64,000 nucleotides of DNA, taken from Annona cherimola (Eukaryota > Streptophyta > Magnoliopsida > Magnoliales > Annonaceae). Both the position numbers and the translations under genes were made by a program. The DNA lies in NCBI GenBank assembly GCA_030490835.1, contig CM059973.1, forward strand, positions 57,664,008 through 57,728,007, given 5' to 3'. Below, piece by piece: positions 25,565-35,706 of the stretch. Within the stretch, counting starts at the first letter, position 1. Each line of letters begins with the position of its first letter. The notes below the pieces were generated by a model. That model was not told the origin of the DNA, did no database searches, and saw only the letters and a program-made list of their open reading frames with translations.

Positions 25565-25603
25565 GAAAAGGAAAGGAAAAGGTGAACGACACAAATTGAG
25601 GAG
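25565..25603 (+). other. Candidate LTR microexon (LTR A)
   Basis: A 39-nt purine-rich block is preceded by TTTCTTTGTATAG (acceptor-like) and followed by GTAAGCAAGC (donor-like). LTR B has the same block at the same 39-nt length, and D and E have comparable ones. Splicing is inferred, not shown. Confidence 0.45.
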
Positions 25604-28038
25604 GTAAGCAAGCAACCCTTTTGAAAATGATTGTTTACTGTTTTATGAAATACATTTAAGGATGATCATTCCTATACTGCTTTACATGAAATGATTGCTA
25701 ACTTGCTTATTAAATGCCTTTTATGAAAATTTTATGGGCATGTTATGCCGGCATATGTGTATGTTCATGGTGCACAATGAAGAGGCTTTGGTGGAGGTAG
25801 AAAGTGGATCGAGGATCCCCCTTCACTATTGCCAAGTCGCAAGGGCTGTGTGCCGGCGGCGTCCTCCCAAGAGGTGGGGGCACAAGGGAAGTCATGAATG
25901 AATGAATGCGTTGCATTCTCATGAAATGTATAAAAAGGTTTCTGTCCCATTGATAATTGATCACTTGGTAAGTGTCTCCTACCAAATGAGGAGAAATGCA
26001 TTTGAATGAAAGGAAAATGTTTACTTGCCAAAGAAAAAGTCTTGCTTACTGAGTATTATTACTCATATGTGTTTTCAAAATGACAAACAGGCTATGGAGC
26101 TGAATCATAAAGGATGCCAGGTAGAAATGACCTGCAAATTTAATTGTAGTTCTATGTACGCGTCCAAAGGGACAAATGTATGATAATCATGTTGAAGACA
26201 TATTTTATGGATATTACAAACATGATTGTACTTATGTGAATTATTTCAATAAAAAGAAGATATGAATGATTTTATGATGATATGGATGAGTCTATTATGA
26301 ATAAAGTGTATGCTTATGTGATGAAAGAAAAAGAAAGAAATTTTTTTTTGAAAAGATCCAATTAAGTACCCGCCGCGTGATTAGGGCAACAATCCTGACT
26401 CACATTTACCAATCAAAATTGGTCCCGTAGTAAGGCTTCTAGGCACCCTAGTTTGGGGCGCCACACAAGTCATGGTCGGTCTATTGCATTTCAAATTTCT
26501 CTAGCCTTCTCTTTAATAGATTGAGTAAAGCTCTAATAGTCACTTGTGCTTATCAATTGGCCTACTATAGAGGCCAATTTATTTTCGATGACATATTTGT
26601 GATAGAAAATTTTGAAGTGTACCGGGACAAATTGTTGACCATTATTTATGATGAGGGCATTTAGGAGGCTACACCTATAAAGTATGTGCTCCTGTAAAAA
26701 GACACCAATTATATCTATTCTTGCTAATGCCTTTGCCTTAGCCCATATGGAGAAGTAATCAAAAGCTAGGCTTCGATGAAGAAAGTAAGCTTAGTGGGAA
26801 TTGCCTTGTGATTAGCCCATACATCTGGCACTGTAGACAACTTTGGATGAGCCTCTAAGCATATTTCTTCATGGAGGGATAGAAAAAATTGGCTTGTGGG
26901 CCTTCCTTGATAAGATTCTTCCATTCAAAGTAGCACTGGAGTCTTTTCCCCCATGTATTTTGATAGGAGATTTTTCCCTTTCTCAGGCTTGAACATCTCT
27001 AACAAGGGTGAGGGAACGAGTGACAATACCTGGTGCCATCATTTATCAAGTACCAAACACTATCAAGTCAAGGCTTGGGCTTTGGCTTTGCATTTGGGGA
27101 GGACAACCTAAGAGGTTCAATCAACTAGAGCTTATGCTCTCTTCTAGGAGGCCTTTATTACAAATGCATAGGTAGACGGTGAGTTCCACTCTAACAGTAC
27201 ACTATTTGTCACAACTTGGCCTTGGTCTCCAACATAAAGCCAAGTATCACAATACAACAAAGGATTCTACACATTACAGTTGGAGCATTGGAGAGGACTC
27301 TGGAGAAGCTTGAGATGGTGAAACTTGCAACTCTTTTCAATTTGAGTGAGTCTCTCTTATAGAACAATCAATGCACGATTGGTAGCTCAAAGATGGGAAG
27401 ATGAAAGCTTAGTTAATGTTCTAGCTAATCCTCACAACCCCTCTTGACAAGTCTTAAATAAATATAAAGTTATATTGAATGGTGGAGGGTAGGTGGTGCA
27501 TATTTATTGCACCAACGTTCAAATTTTCTTATCATTAAGATTCAAGTTGCAACTCAAGTCGAATTCAGGTTCAATTTCACCTAAATAGCATACTGGGTTT
27601 AACTTGGGGTGCGACTTTAGTCATTCATCTGCTTATCAAATGTCCTTCTTCCTTGTTTGTGCTCTTGAAGTTTTTTTTTGAGTCGACTTGATCCTTAGAC
27701 ATGACCCAAGTAGCAAATAAAGTTGACTTGGGTATATGACTTCACTGAATATTGTAAGCTTAGAACTTTATACTTCAACTCTTTAGCTTCTTTACTTTCG
27801 AGTGTTGAACTTGAGTCAACTTCGTCTCAGACTTGACCCAAGTCGTATAATGCAGTCGACTTTGTGCGTGACTTCATGTGCTCCAATTAAGTCAGTGGAA
27901 ATATGCAACTTTGTTTCCTTATTTAAGTCAACTTGGTCTGTGACTTCACCCAAGTCACAATCTGGAGCCAACTTAGGGTACGATTTCTCTTGCATTAGTA
28001 CCAATTAGCAAAAATATGCAACTTTTGGGGTTGACTTG

Positions 28039-29604
28039 TGTTGGGTCCCGAATAGATGGCAAAACCCAAGAGGGGAGGGGTGAATTGGGTTCTTAAAAAT
28101 TTCTTTGGTAACTTAAAAAACTTAACCCCTTGTAGAATTAATCCCCTTGAATGAAGAAACTGAATGGAAAGCAAAGTAATAAAGAGAGCAGAAATAAAAG
28201 CAAGTAGACAAGGATTTTATAGTGGTTCGGGCAACCTCCCTACTCCACTCTTCCAAGCTCACACTCCTTGTGACTTGGGTTCCACTATTGTATTCCGCGA
28301 ATACAACTAGAGCCTCTTGCTCTCTTCTAGATTCTAGCTCTAGGGGGCATCAACAACTAGAGCCTCTTGCTCTCTTCTAGATTCTAGCTCTAGGGGGCAT
28401 CAACAACTAGCACAAGTAGGTGATGAGTCACACTCCAATCACACACTACTTTGCTATCACTTGATCTTAGCTACCCAAGCTAAATCAAGTTCAATACAAA
28501 CAAATAATCAAAGAAAGAAATCTACACTTTACAGATGTGTAGCAACACTTTAGCGCAGAGAGAAGAACTTGAAGAATAGGCTTTGAAGATCCAGACGATG
28601 AGCTTTTTGCAGTTTGAAGCAGAGTTCTTCTTCTTTGAGTGGCTTGATCTCTTTAGAGCTCTTGAATGTAGTAGTTAAGCACACTTAATGATTCTCAGCT
28701 ACTTCCCTCGTTCACCATGTATGCTATTTATAATTTTGGAGGGAATCCGAACGTTAGTGAGTAGGTGGCGCGCATTTAATGCGCCAACGTTCGAATAAAT
28801 TCTGACCGTTGCGACCCAAGTCGCATGTGGAGTCGACTTCGGATGCGACTTCGCTTCTCCGTCGCAACTTCAAGTTCCAGTCAGGGTCGACTTGGGTTCT
28901 CGACTTGACCCAAGTCGCAGGTGGAGTCGACTTCGGCTTCGACTTCACCTCGTCAGATGGCTTCACGAACTAGGAACTTGGAAATCGTTTTGCTTAGGCT
29001 TTCTTCCTTCAGTCCTTTTGATTCTGGAATGGCTCCTCATACTTATAGATCTTGTGAACCTTGAAGAACTTGACTTTGATTCTTCCTGGATTAGCTTGAA
29101 CCTTGTGAATCTTTGAAGGAATTGAGTCTTGCTTGGAATTTGAAACACTTGAGTTGATAATGAGCTTATTTTCTGGAAAAATAGCTTCTGCCCGATCGAA
29201 GTCGATGTCGGAGTCGACTTCGGCTGCGACTTCACCTCAAGTCGCACGTGGAGTCGACTTGGGGTGCGACTTCGGCATTATGCTGTTTCGAATTCAACTC
29301 TGGAAGGTTTCGCCCGACTGAAGTCGATGGTGAGGTCGACTTCGTTTGCGACTTGGCTACCCAAGTCGCAGGTGGAGTCGACTTGGCCTGCGACTTCACT
29401 TGCTCTTCTCCCGTTTTCAACTCTGGACAGTTTTGCATGTTTGAAGTCGATCTTGGAGTCGACTTGGGGATCGACTTGGCCTTCCTAACTTGATTTTCTT
29501 CAAATGTATATTCCTTAAACATTTCACAAACTTGTTAGTAGCCAAGACATACTCAAATTGATTTGTTTAATCATCAAAATATGGATTTAGCTATATTTCC
29601 AACA
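28039..29604 (-). mobile_element. Sirevirus solo LTR inserted in an older Sirevirus LTR (duplication ACTTG)
   Basis: In the minus direction it runs TGTTGGAAATATAG...CGGGACCCAACA-type end (1566 bp). ACTTG flanks it at 28034-28038 and 29605-29609. It shares the AAGTCGACTCC/GCGACTTGG repeat field (28800-29480), a TATAAATAG box (minus, near 28729) and the distal segment with the LTRs of the intact element. No internal sequence remains. Confidence 0.92.
28304..28403 (-). repeat. Perfect 50-bp tandem duplication inside the solo LTR
   Basis: The 50-bp unit starting CAACTAGAGCCTCTTGC occurs twice head to tail without a mismatch; the intact LTRs have one related copy. Confidence 0.95.
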
Positions 29605-29907
29605 ACTTGGCTATTAACTTCACCCAAGTCGTAGTCTGAGTCGACTTAGGGTTGTGACTTGACCTGTCTGCACTTTGAGTTTTCATTTATTCCATTCAAA
29701 GTTGTTCTTTAAGATCAACTGCAAACCTAAGTTGATCGCTGGGTCGATTTGGTTATGCGACTTGATATGATTTACCTTGATTTTGAGTTGTCTAACTTCA
29801 ATCACTAAACTAAATACATTAGTACATTTAACATTTTCAAATTTAGTTGTTAATCATCAAAACATGAGTATATCTTTGCTTGCACAATTACAATTGGGTT
29901 TGCAATA

Positions 29908-30638
29908 AATTTTCCATTTTTGATGATTTGACAAAACCAAATTTTTATATTTACCTTTCTTTTGTAACTGGGCATTTTGCCATATTTTTGAGCAATGTTG
30001 TTTTGGTATTTTGCAATCATGTACTAATTGTTGGCTCAAATGTATTCAAAATCAATATCAATATTTCATATCATCGAGTGACATTTTAATTTATTTCATC
30101 ATTCTTTCAAATATTTCATACATACTTTCAAACTAAATAACCAAGCATTATATGTAACAAGCATTTTCATTTAAGAATGACACAAAAAAAGATAAAATAA
30201 TTTAAAAATACTTAAGTCCATTCATTCACATCAAAAAACTTACATTGTATTAAAATACAATTGAAAACCCAAAAATATCTGAAAATTGTCAAAACCCCTT
30301 GAACCTCTCCCTTTTTTAATAATCATCAAAGCCTTATGAAATGCAATAAGTGATAGGATATGACTCTTGGTCATAGAGATCATGCCTAGGAGGGGAGGAA
30401 GAGTCACATGGAGTGAAGAAAAATGATTTATTTTGAACTGTGGCATGAGAGACTCTAGACTCTTCCTTATAAGGATCAAATCGGGAAGACTAGAAATGGG
30501 TTAGCTATGCCTAGTCCTGGAGGCAAGAGTGTATATGAGATTTTTGAATCCTTGTTCTAGTTTATCTTGCCTAGCATGCTTCTCCATTAATGATATATGA
30601 ATGACATCTAATGCTTGAGAGGTCTTACTCTCTATGGC
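29908..30638 (-). pseudogene. Old Sirevirus ORF3 C-terminus and 3' non-coding region
   Basis: The minus strand of about 30638-30500 gives a segment with H-A-R-Q-D-K-L-E and L-A-S-R, which parallels the C-terminal coiled-coil part of ORF3 of the intact element (H-S-R-Q-D-R-I-D ... L-A-S-G). The rest towards 29908 is non-coding 3' sequence up to the decayed PPT. The frame continues on the far side of the inserted element (41137 onwards, minus). Confidence 0.6.
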
Positions 30639-30643
30639 CTAAA

Positions 30644-32254
30644 TGTTGGAAACAATGTTCAAAACAAAACAAATTGACCAAAGCATAAGTTTTGATGATT
30701 AAACAAAGACTAATTTGAGTATATAAAGTGTACTAATGAGTTTGCCAAGTGTTTAAGGAAAACAAAGAAGTCAAGTCGATTACCAAGTCGACTTGGACTT
30801 CGACTTGGGGTGAAGTCGATACCTAAGTCGACTTCACAAGCGACTTCAAATGGCAAAAGGTGGATAGCATTGAAAATAGAAAACAAGCAAGTGAAGTCGC
30901 AGGCCAAGTCGACTCCAGGTGCGACTTAGGAAACCAAGTTGCAGACGAAGTCGACTCCAGCATCGACTTCAAGCATCCAGAGTTGAAAAAGTGGAAACGG
31001 ACATGACGAAGTCGCAGGCGAAGTCGACTCCAGGTGCGACTTGGGCGAAGTCGCAGACGAGGTCGACTCCAACTTCGGCTTGAGGAGTTCAGACTTGAAG
31101 ATTGATGTTTCAAGCTTATTCCAAGGATCCATTTGGACTTTATCAAATCCAAATAAGATGCAAAGTTCATTCTCAAAAAGCAACTGAAGTTTCTTGAAGA
31201 TTAAAAGCTAAGATTCATATTCAAAGTTCAAATCAAGTCTATCAAGTCCAAAGCTGATCTTCAAGCTTATTCCAAATGAAGCAATACCCAAGTCATGAAG
31301 ACCAATTTTACAAAGATCAAGCCAGTTCAAGAAGATCAAGGTGTTCTTGCAAAAGACTACGCCAAGTCGCAACCCAAGTCGACTCAAGGATCGACTTAAA
31401 TTGAAGACTGAAGGCCAAGATGACCCAGACTCGGACTTGGAAATCTGAAGAACTGGAGTCGCACACGAGGTCGACTCCAAGTGCGACTTGGAAGCCAAGT
31501 CGCAGGCCAAGTCGACTCCACATGCGACTTGGGTCGCAACGGTCGAAATTTATTCGAACGTTGGCGCATTAAATGCGCGCCACCTACCCTCTAACATTCG
31601 GATTCCCTCCAAAATTATAAATAGCATTCATGGTGGACGAGGGAAGTAGCTGAGAATCATTAAGTGTGCTTAACTACTACATTCAAGAGCTCAAAAGAGA
31701 TCAAGCCACTCAAAGAAGAAGAACTCTACTTCAAACAGCAAGAGCTTCATTTCAGAATCTTCAAAGCCAACTCTTCAAGTTCTTCTCTGCGCCTAATTGT
31801 TGCTACACATCTGTAAAGTGTAGATTTCTTTGTTGTTTCATTTATTTATGATTGAACTTGATCTAGTTTGAGGAACTAGGATCAAGTGTATGCTAAGTAG
31901 TGTGTGATTGGAGTGAGACTCATCACCTACTTGAGCAGTGTGTTATATGCCCCCTAGAGCTAGAATCTAGAAGAGAGCAGTGGCTCTAATTGTATTGAGA
32001 GAATACAATAGTGGAACCCAAGTCACAAGGAGTGTGAGCTTGGAAGAGTGGAGTAGGGAGGTTGCCCGAACCACTATAAAAATCTTGTGTGTTTGATTTA
32101 TTTATCTGCTCTCTACATTATATTGCTTTCCATTTCGATTCTTCATTAAGGGGACTGGATTAATCCGGGGTTAAGTTTCTGTTTAAGTTATAAATTTTTA
32201 AATACCCAATTCACCCCTCCCCTCTTGGGTTTTTCCATTAACTCGGGACCAACA
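30644..32254 (+). repeat. 5' LTR of the intact Sirevirus
   Basis: 1611 bp. U3 holds nine GTCGAC palindromes in AAGTCGACTCC/GCGACTTGG-type repeats between about 30788 and 31515. TATAAATAG lies at 31616-31624. The end CGGGACCAACA is followed after two bases by the PBS. Confidence 0.97.
31616..31624 (+). promoter_or_regulatory. TATA box of the Sirevirus 5' LTR
   Basis: TATAAATAG lies about 100 bp after the last GTCGAC repeat and is conserved in the 3' LTR (40493-40501) and in the solo LTR at 28039-29604. Confidence 0.75.
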
Positions 32255-32256
32255 AG

Positions 32257-32268
32257 TGGTATCAGAGC
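32257..32268 (+). other. Primer binding site (tRNA-iMet)
   Basis: TGGTATCAGAGC, two bases after the LTR, is complementary to the 3' end of plant initiator methionine tRNA. Confidence 0.92.
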
Positions 32269-32302
32269 GGTTCTTTGAGTTTACCAAAGAGATCTTATTA
32301 AT

Positions 32303-33559
32303 ATGGCATCTCAATCTATTTCCGTTCCCGCATTTGCTGAAGGCCAATCCTTTAGAAGGCCACCGTTGTTTGATGGGAGCAATTTTGGATATTGGAAGCT
32401 TCGTATAAAGCAACTCATCATGGCTACCGACATGGATTCTTGGATTGCTATCCAAGATGGAGTAACCTTGCCTACCGATGAAAGAGCTTCCAAATGGACC
32501 GATGAGGAAGTAAGAATTGTTAAGAGCAACGCCAAAGCTATGAACTCTTTATTTTGTGCTCTTACTGCTTCTGAATATGATAGGGTATCCTCTTGCTTAA
32601 CCGCCAAAGAAATATGGGATACGCTAACCTCCATCTATGAAGGAACTTCTCAAGTCCAAGGGACGAGAAGAAATATTTTGATTGGAGAACTGGAAAACTT
32701 TAGAATGCTAGAAAGAGAAAATATCTCTGAAATATTTGCTAGATTCTCTAAAATTACTAATGCTCTAAAATGTCTCGGAAAGGCTATATCTGAATCTGAG
32801 CAGGTCATGAAGATCTTAAGAGCTCTACCCGAATCATGGACTCCAAAGATCACTGCAATAGAAGAAGCCAAGGACCTTAACACTCTAAAGCTTGAAGACT
32901 TAATTAGCTCACTCATGTCACATGAGCTAATCAAGAGAAGAAATGAAGATCAACACAGGGGCAAAAGAGCAATTGCTTTGAAAGCCGCACAAGACACAGA
33001 TGACTCTTCTTCTTCTCAAAACGACGACGAAATCGCCCTACTCACAAAACGTTTCAGAAAATTTGTGAGGAAAGGCAAAAATTTCAGAAGCTTCAAGGAT
33101 AGAACTCCCAGAGAAAAGAAGAAAGAATCAACCAAATGCTATCGATGCGGCGGTTCGGGACATATGCAAGCTCAATGTCCAACTCCCGAAGAAAGCAAAG
33201 TAAAAGAACAAAGAAAAGATCGAGGGGACAATAAGAGATTCCAAAGATACAAAGGAAGAGGCATGTACGTGAATGACGAGAAATCTACAACGAGTAACTC
33301 CTCAACCGATGAAATCGAAGTAGAAGAATGTGCAAGAATCTGCTGCATGGCACAAATCGAGCAAGAAGAACAAACTACCTCAACAAAATGCACAAGTAAT
33401 GAAGAGGTAAGTTCCAAACTCTCCCATTCTAAGTCAAGTTATTCTTCTTTTCAAGATTGCCTCAAATGTACTGAATTAGAAGAACTTCAAACTGCATATG
33501 ATTCATTGTATGAAGAAATGAAGAAATTAGGAAGCAAGTTTACAATTAAGAAGAAATAA
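32303..33559 (+). CDS. gag: Gag (nucleocapsid precursor), N-terminal open part
   Basis: 418 codons. The ATG is the first after the PBS. Residues about 20-50 (L-F-D-G-S-N-F-G-Y-W) are the N-terminal region of copia Gag, about 100-225 match the UBN2/retrotransposon-gag fold, and C-Y-R-C-G-G-S-G-H-M-Q-A-Q-C at residues 279-292 is a CCHC zinc knuckle (C-x2-C-x4-H-x4-C) for RNA binding. Its C-terminal part is charged and heads into a coiled coil. The frame ends at TAA (33557-33559), but the same frame continues open and coil-like to 34087, so this stop looks like a mutation cutting Gag short. In an active element this protein builds the cytoplasmic virus-like particle. Confidence 0.9.
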   Translation: MASQSISVPAFAEGQSFRRPPLFDGSNFGYWKLRIKQLIMATDMDSWIAIQDGVTLPTDERASKWTDEEVRIVKSNAKAMNSLFCALTASEYDRVSSCLTAKEIWDTLTSIYEGTSQVQGTRRNILIGELENFRMLERENISEIFARFSKITNALKCLGKAISESEQVMKILRALPESWTPKITAIEEAKDLNTLKLEDLISSLMSHELIKRRNEDQHRGKRAIALKAAQDTDDSSSSQNDDEIALLTKRFRKFVRKGKNFRSFKDRTPREKKKESTKCYRCGGSGHMQAQCPTPEESKVKEQRKDRGDNKRFQRYKGRGMYVNDEKSTTSNSSTDEIEVEECARICCMAQIEQEEQTTSTKCTSNEEVSSKLSHSKSSYSSFQDCLKCTELEELQTAYDSLYEEMKKLGSKFTIKKK

Positions 33560-34090
33560 TGTGATGCAGTAATAATTGCAAATGGTAAACTTGCAGAGAA
33601 ATTAGACAAAATAAAAGAAGAAAATGATATGCTGAAAAAGGAGAACGAATCATTAAATGAATCATTAGCTAAGTTCTCTAATCTAGGAGAAAATGTTAAA
33701 ATGTTTCTGAATATGACCTCCCAAACACATAAAAGAGGTCTTGGATATCATACATTTGAGCAAGGAGAAAGTAGCAAATCAAATGTGCAAATACTTGAGA
33801 AATATCAAACTAAAACTGCATCTATATACAAGCCACAAAAGAAAAATTTTAAGTGGATTAGAAGACCAACTATTGAACCATTGCATACTTGGAGGCCTAC
33901 TCCAAGATTACCTATGGCTTGTAATTTCTGCAATAAATTGGGTCATAAAACTTACAAATGTAATTTTAAGAAATTATATGACCGTGGTGCAAAATTAGTT
34001 TGGGTTCCAAGGAACACAAGATTTGGGCTTTCCAAGTTAGAACAACAAAGATTAATATATATTACTAACCCAAATGGACCCATAAAATGA
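33560..34090 (+). pseudogene. gag: Gag C-terminal part after an in-frame stop
   Basis: It is in the same frame as the upstream gag. It opens with a Lys/Glu/Leu/Asn-rich coiled coil (about 33600-33680), then a basic region and a second CCHC knuckle, C-N-F-C-N-K-L-G-H-K-T-Y-K-C (33920-33961). An ATG at 33629 lies inside the coil and is not an obvious natural start. The frame ends TGA at 34088-34090; the next codons read V-P-R, like the W-V-P-K-type motif common at this place in plant copia polyproteins. I infer that the TGA arose from TGG and that a small indel then put protease in another frame. Confidence 0.75.
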
Positions 34091-34539
34091 GTACCAAGGA
34101 GATAAGATTTACTTGCTTATTTTTTCAGACATGTTTTAAGGCAAAGGCAAATAATGAATGGTTCATGGATAGCGGTTGCTCAAGGCATGTGACCGGTGAA
34201 AGAAGCTTATTTCATAAACTTAAGCCTTGCAACGATGGAATGGTTGCCTTTGGTAATAATGAAAAAGGTAAAATTAAAGGTAAAGGAAATATACGTAGTA
34301 TTTCAAATGCATGCATGAAAGATGTTTTGTTTGTTGAAGGACTCAAACACAATTTAATGAGCATTAGCCAATTATGTGATAAAGGATACAAAGTTGTGTT
34401 TGAATCATCTATATGTAATGTATTTGATGGAGAACATATCATGTTTAGTGGTAAAAGATATGGAAATGTATATTTGGTTTCACTTGATGAATTAAATGGT
34501 CAATGTCTAATGGCCATTGATAATGATCCATGGGTTTGA
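34087..34539 (+). CDS. pol: Pol: aspartic protease and start of the integrase linker
   Basis: 150 codons open. D-S-G at residues 28-30 (34168-34176), in the context W-F-M-D-S-G-C-S-R-H, is the copia protease active site that would cleave Gag-Pol. The open frame overlaps the gag frame by ATGA (34087-34090), but the ATG is likely not a true start because copia protease is normally made as part of Gag-Pol. The frame stops at TGA (34537-34539) exactly where a tryptophan is expected before the H-K-R-L-G-H integrase finger, so it looks like a TGG-to-TGA mutation. Confidence 0.85.
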   Translation: MSTKEIRFTCLFFQTCFKAKANNEWFMDSGCSRHVTGERSLFHKLKPCNDGMVAFGNNEKGKIKGKGNIRSISNACMKDVLFVEGLKHNLMSISQLCDKGYKVVFESSICNVFDGEHIMFSGKRYGNVYLVSLDELNGQCLMAIDNDPWV

Positions 34540-35706
34540 CATAAAAGGCTTGGACATATAAACATGGGAAACATAAAGACCCTATGGAAAAAGAGTTTGG
34601 TAGAAGGATTACCAAGATTGAAATATGACAAGGACAAGATTTGTAAGGCATGTCAATTATCAAAACAACCCAAGATGCCTTTCTCTACCAAAAAGGAAAT
34701 TTCCACCACCAAGCCACTTGAATTGCTACACATGGATCTATACGGGCCATCCGACATTCTAACCATTGGTGGAAAGAAATATGTATTTGTCATAGTTGAT
34801 GATTTTTCAAGATTCACATGGATAATTCTCTTAGCTAGTAAAGATGAAGCCTTCTCTATGTTTGCAACTTTTGTAAATTTGGTGCAAAATGAAAAACAAA
34901 GTACTATTGTGACCATAAGAAGCGATCATGGTGGCGAATTCGAAAACAAACGATTCATGGAATTTTGCAATGAAAAAGGAATTCACCACACATTTTCTGC
35001 ACCAAGAACTCCACAACAAAATGGAGTAGTAGAAAGGAAAAATAGAACTATACAAGAGATGGCTAGAACTATGCTAAATGAGAGCAATCTATCCAAGAAA
35101 TTTTGGGGTGAAGCTGTAAGTACAACTTGTCATGTATTGAACCGTGTCACCATTCGAGCAATCTTGAAAAAGACCCCATATGAACTATGGAAAGGAAGAA
35201 AACCAAATATTTCTTATTTTCATGCTTTTGGATGTACGTGTTATGTTTTGAACAATGGAAAAACTAACTTGGGAAAGTTAGATGTTAAAAGTGATGAGGC
35301 TATATTCCTTGGATATTCATCAAATAGCAAAGCATATAGAGTTTTCAATAAACGAAACCAAGTTGTTGAAGAATCCATACACGTTGTATTTGATGAAATT
35401 AACCAAACTCCGAGAAAGGAGGATGAACTAAGTGATGCAGATGAGACAAAAGGCAAAGAACAACCAAAGGAACTCGAGCTTAAGCCAGAAAATCTCATGA
35501 AGGAAGAGGTAAGTGAAGGTAATAATTCTTATAAACCTCCAACTGATTTAAAGTTCAAAAATGCCCATCCAATTGAGCAAGTTATTGGAAATGTATATGA
35601 AGGAGTGAAAACTAGAAGATCAAAACAAAACGTTTATGGTCAATATGCCTTTGTATCTAAAATTGAACCAAATACCATTGAACAAGCTCTCAATGATGAA
35701 AATTAG
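34540..35706 (+). CDS. pol: Pol: integrase
   Basis: It is in frame with the protease part, after its stop; the first ATG is 34564. The HHCC finger is H-K-R-L-G-H (34540-34557) with C-K-A-C near 34642. The catalytic triad is intact: D at 34735 (H-M-D-L-Y), D at 34924 (S-D-H-G-G-E-F) and E at 35032 (V-V-E-R-K-N), spacing D-x35-E. The C-terminal copia segment (F-G-C-T-C-Y-V, F-L-G-Y-S) follows. This enzyme would insert the cDNA into the genome. The frame ends at TAG (35704-35706), probably from TGG, since the RT domain continues at once in the same frame. Confidence 0.92.
   Translation, partial: HKRLGHINMGNIKTLWKKSLVEGLPRLKYDKDKICKACQLSKQPKMPFSTKKEISTTKPLELLHMDLYGPSDILTIGGKKYVFVIVDDFSRFTWIILLASKDEAFSMFATFVNLVQNEKQSTIVTIRSDHGGEFENKRFMEFCNEKGIHHTFSAPRTPQQNGVVERKNRTIQEMARTMLNESNLSKKFWGEAVSTTCHVLNRVTIRAILKKTPYELWKGRKPNISYFHAFGCTCYVLNNGKTNLGKLDVKSDEAIFLGYSSNSKAYRVFNKRNQVVEESIHVVFDEINQTPRKEDELSDADETKGKEQPKELELKPENLMKEEVSEGNNSYKPPTDLKFKNAHPIEQVIGNVYEGVKTRRSKQNVYGQYAFVSKIEPNTIEQALNDEN

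Larger units (their letters stand above)
23805..26465 (+). mobile_element. Solo LTR A, gypsy-type (2661 bp, duplication CAAGT)
   Basis: It begins TGTGAAACTC, ends GGGGCGCCACA, and is flanked by perfect CAAGT copies (23800-23804, 26466-26470). No internal region follows, so it is a solo LTR left by LTR-LTR recombination. It is the same family as B, C, D and E. In order it has a TATA box at 24644, a purine-rich leader, a splice-donor-like AAGGTAAGG at 24806, degenerate GAACAGTAA repeats (25250-25330), an AG/39-nt/GTAAG block at 25565-25603, a GC-rich island (about 25795-25885), CACTTGGTAAGTG (25963-25975) and CTTACTGAGT...ACTCA. The block series resembles chromovirus (Tekay/Del-like) LTRs, but that lineage call is an inference. 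Confidence 0.92.
23330..27105 (-). pseudogene. Ty3/gypsy pol remnant (integrase to C-terminus), split by a solo LTR
   Basis: On the minus strand, 27105-26471 reads through stops as a gypsy integrase: a C-L-Q-C-Q zinc-finger end near 26840, then F-D-Y-F-S-I-W-A-K, then I-I-N-N-G-Q-Q-F around the second catalytic aspartate position (here N). After the inserted LTR (23805-26465, duplication CAAGT), the frame resumes at 23804 with the P-E-A-I-V-L-I-D-I segment of the integrase tail, and near 23470 an N-W-E-G-P-Y-Q-I motif typical of the C-terminal integrase domain of plant gypsy polyproteins. Stops and substituted catalytic residues make it dead. The lineage is uncertain; the C-terminal motif is usual in Tat/Athila-type elements. 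Confidence 0.7.
27115..29907 (-). repeat. 3' LTR of the old Sirevirus, split by a solo LTR
   Basis: 27115-28038 and 29610-29907 together match the reverse complement of the Sirevirus LTR: CAACTAGAGC...CTCTTCTAG near 27120, repeated AAGTCGACTT-type motifs in decayed form, and TTGTTAATCATCAAAACATG near the start. It abuts a decayed PPT (CATCAAAAATGG in the minus sense, about 29920). The distal ~250 bp are missing where it meets gypsy sequence. Confidence 0.75.

Noticed and set aside
28754..29522. Several overlapping open frames of 60-96 codons on both strands
   Set aside because: They come from the GTCGAC/GCGACTT repeat field of the LTR, which is open in many frames because the repeat lacks stops; the same occurs at 30823-31523 and 39700-40446.
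30770..31540. CRISPR-like regular repeats
   Set aside because: The repeats alternate orientation, vary in length and spacing, and lie within LTRs of a eukaryotic retrotransposon.
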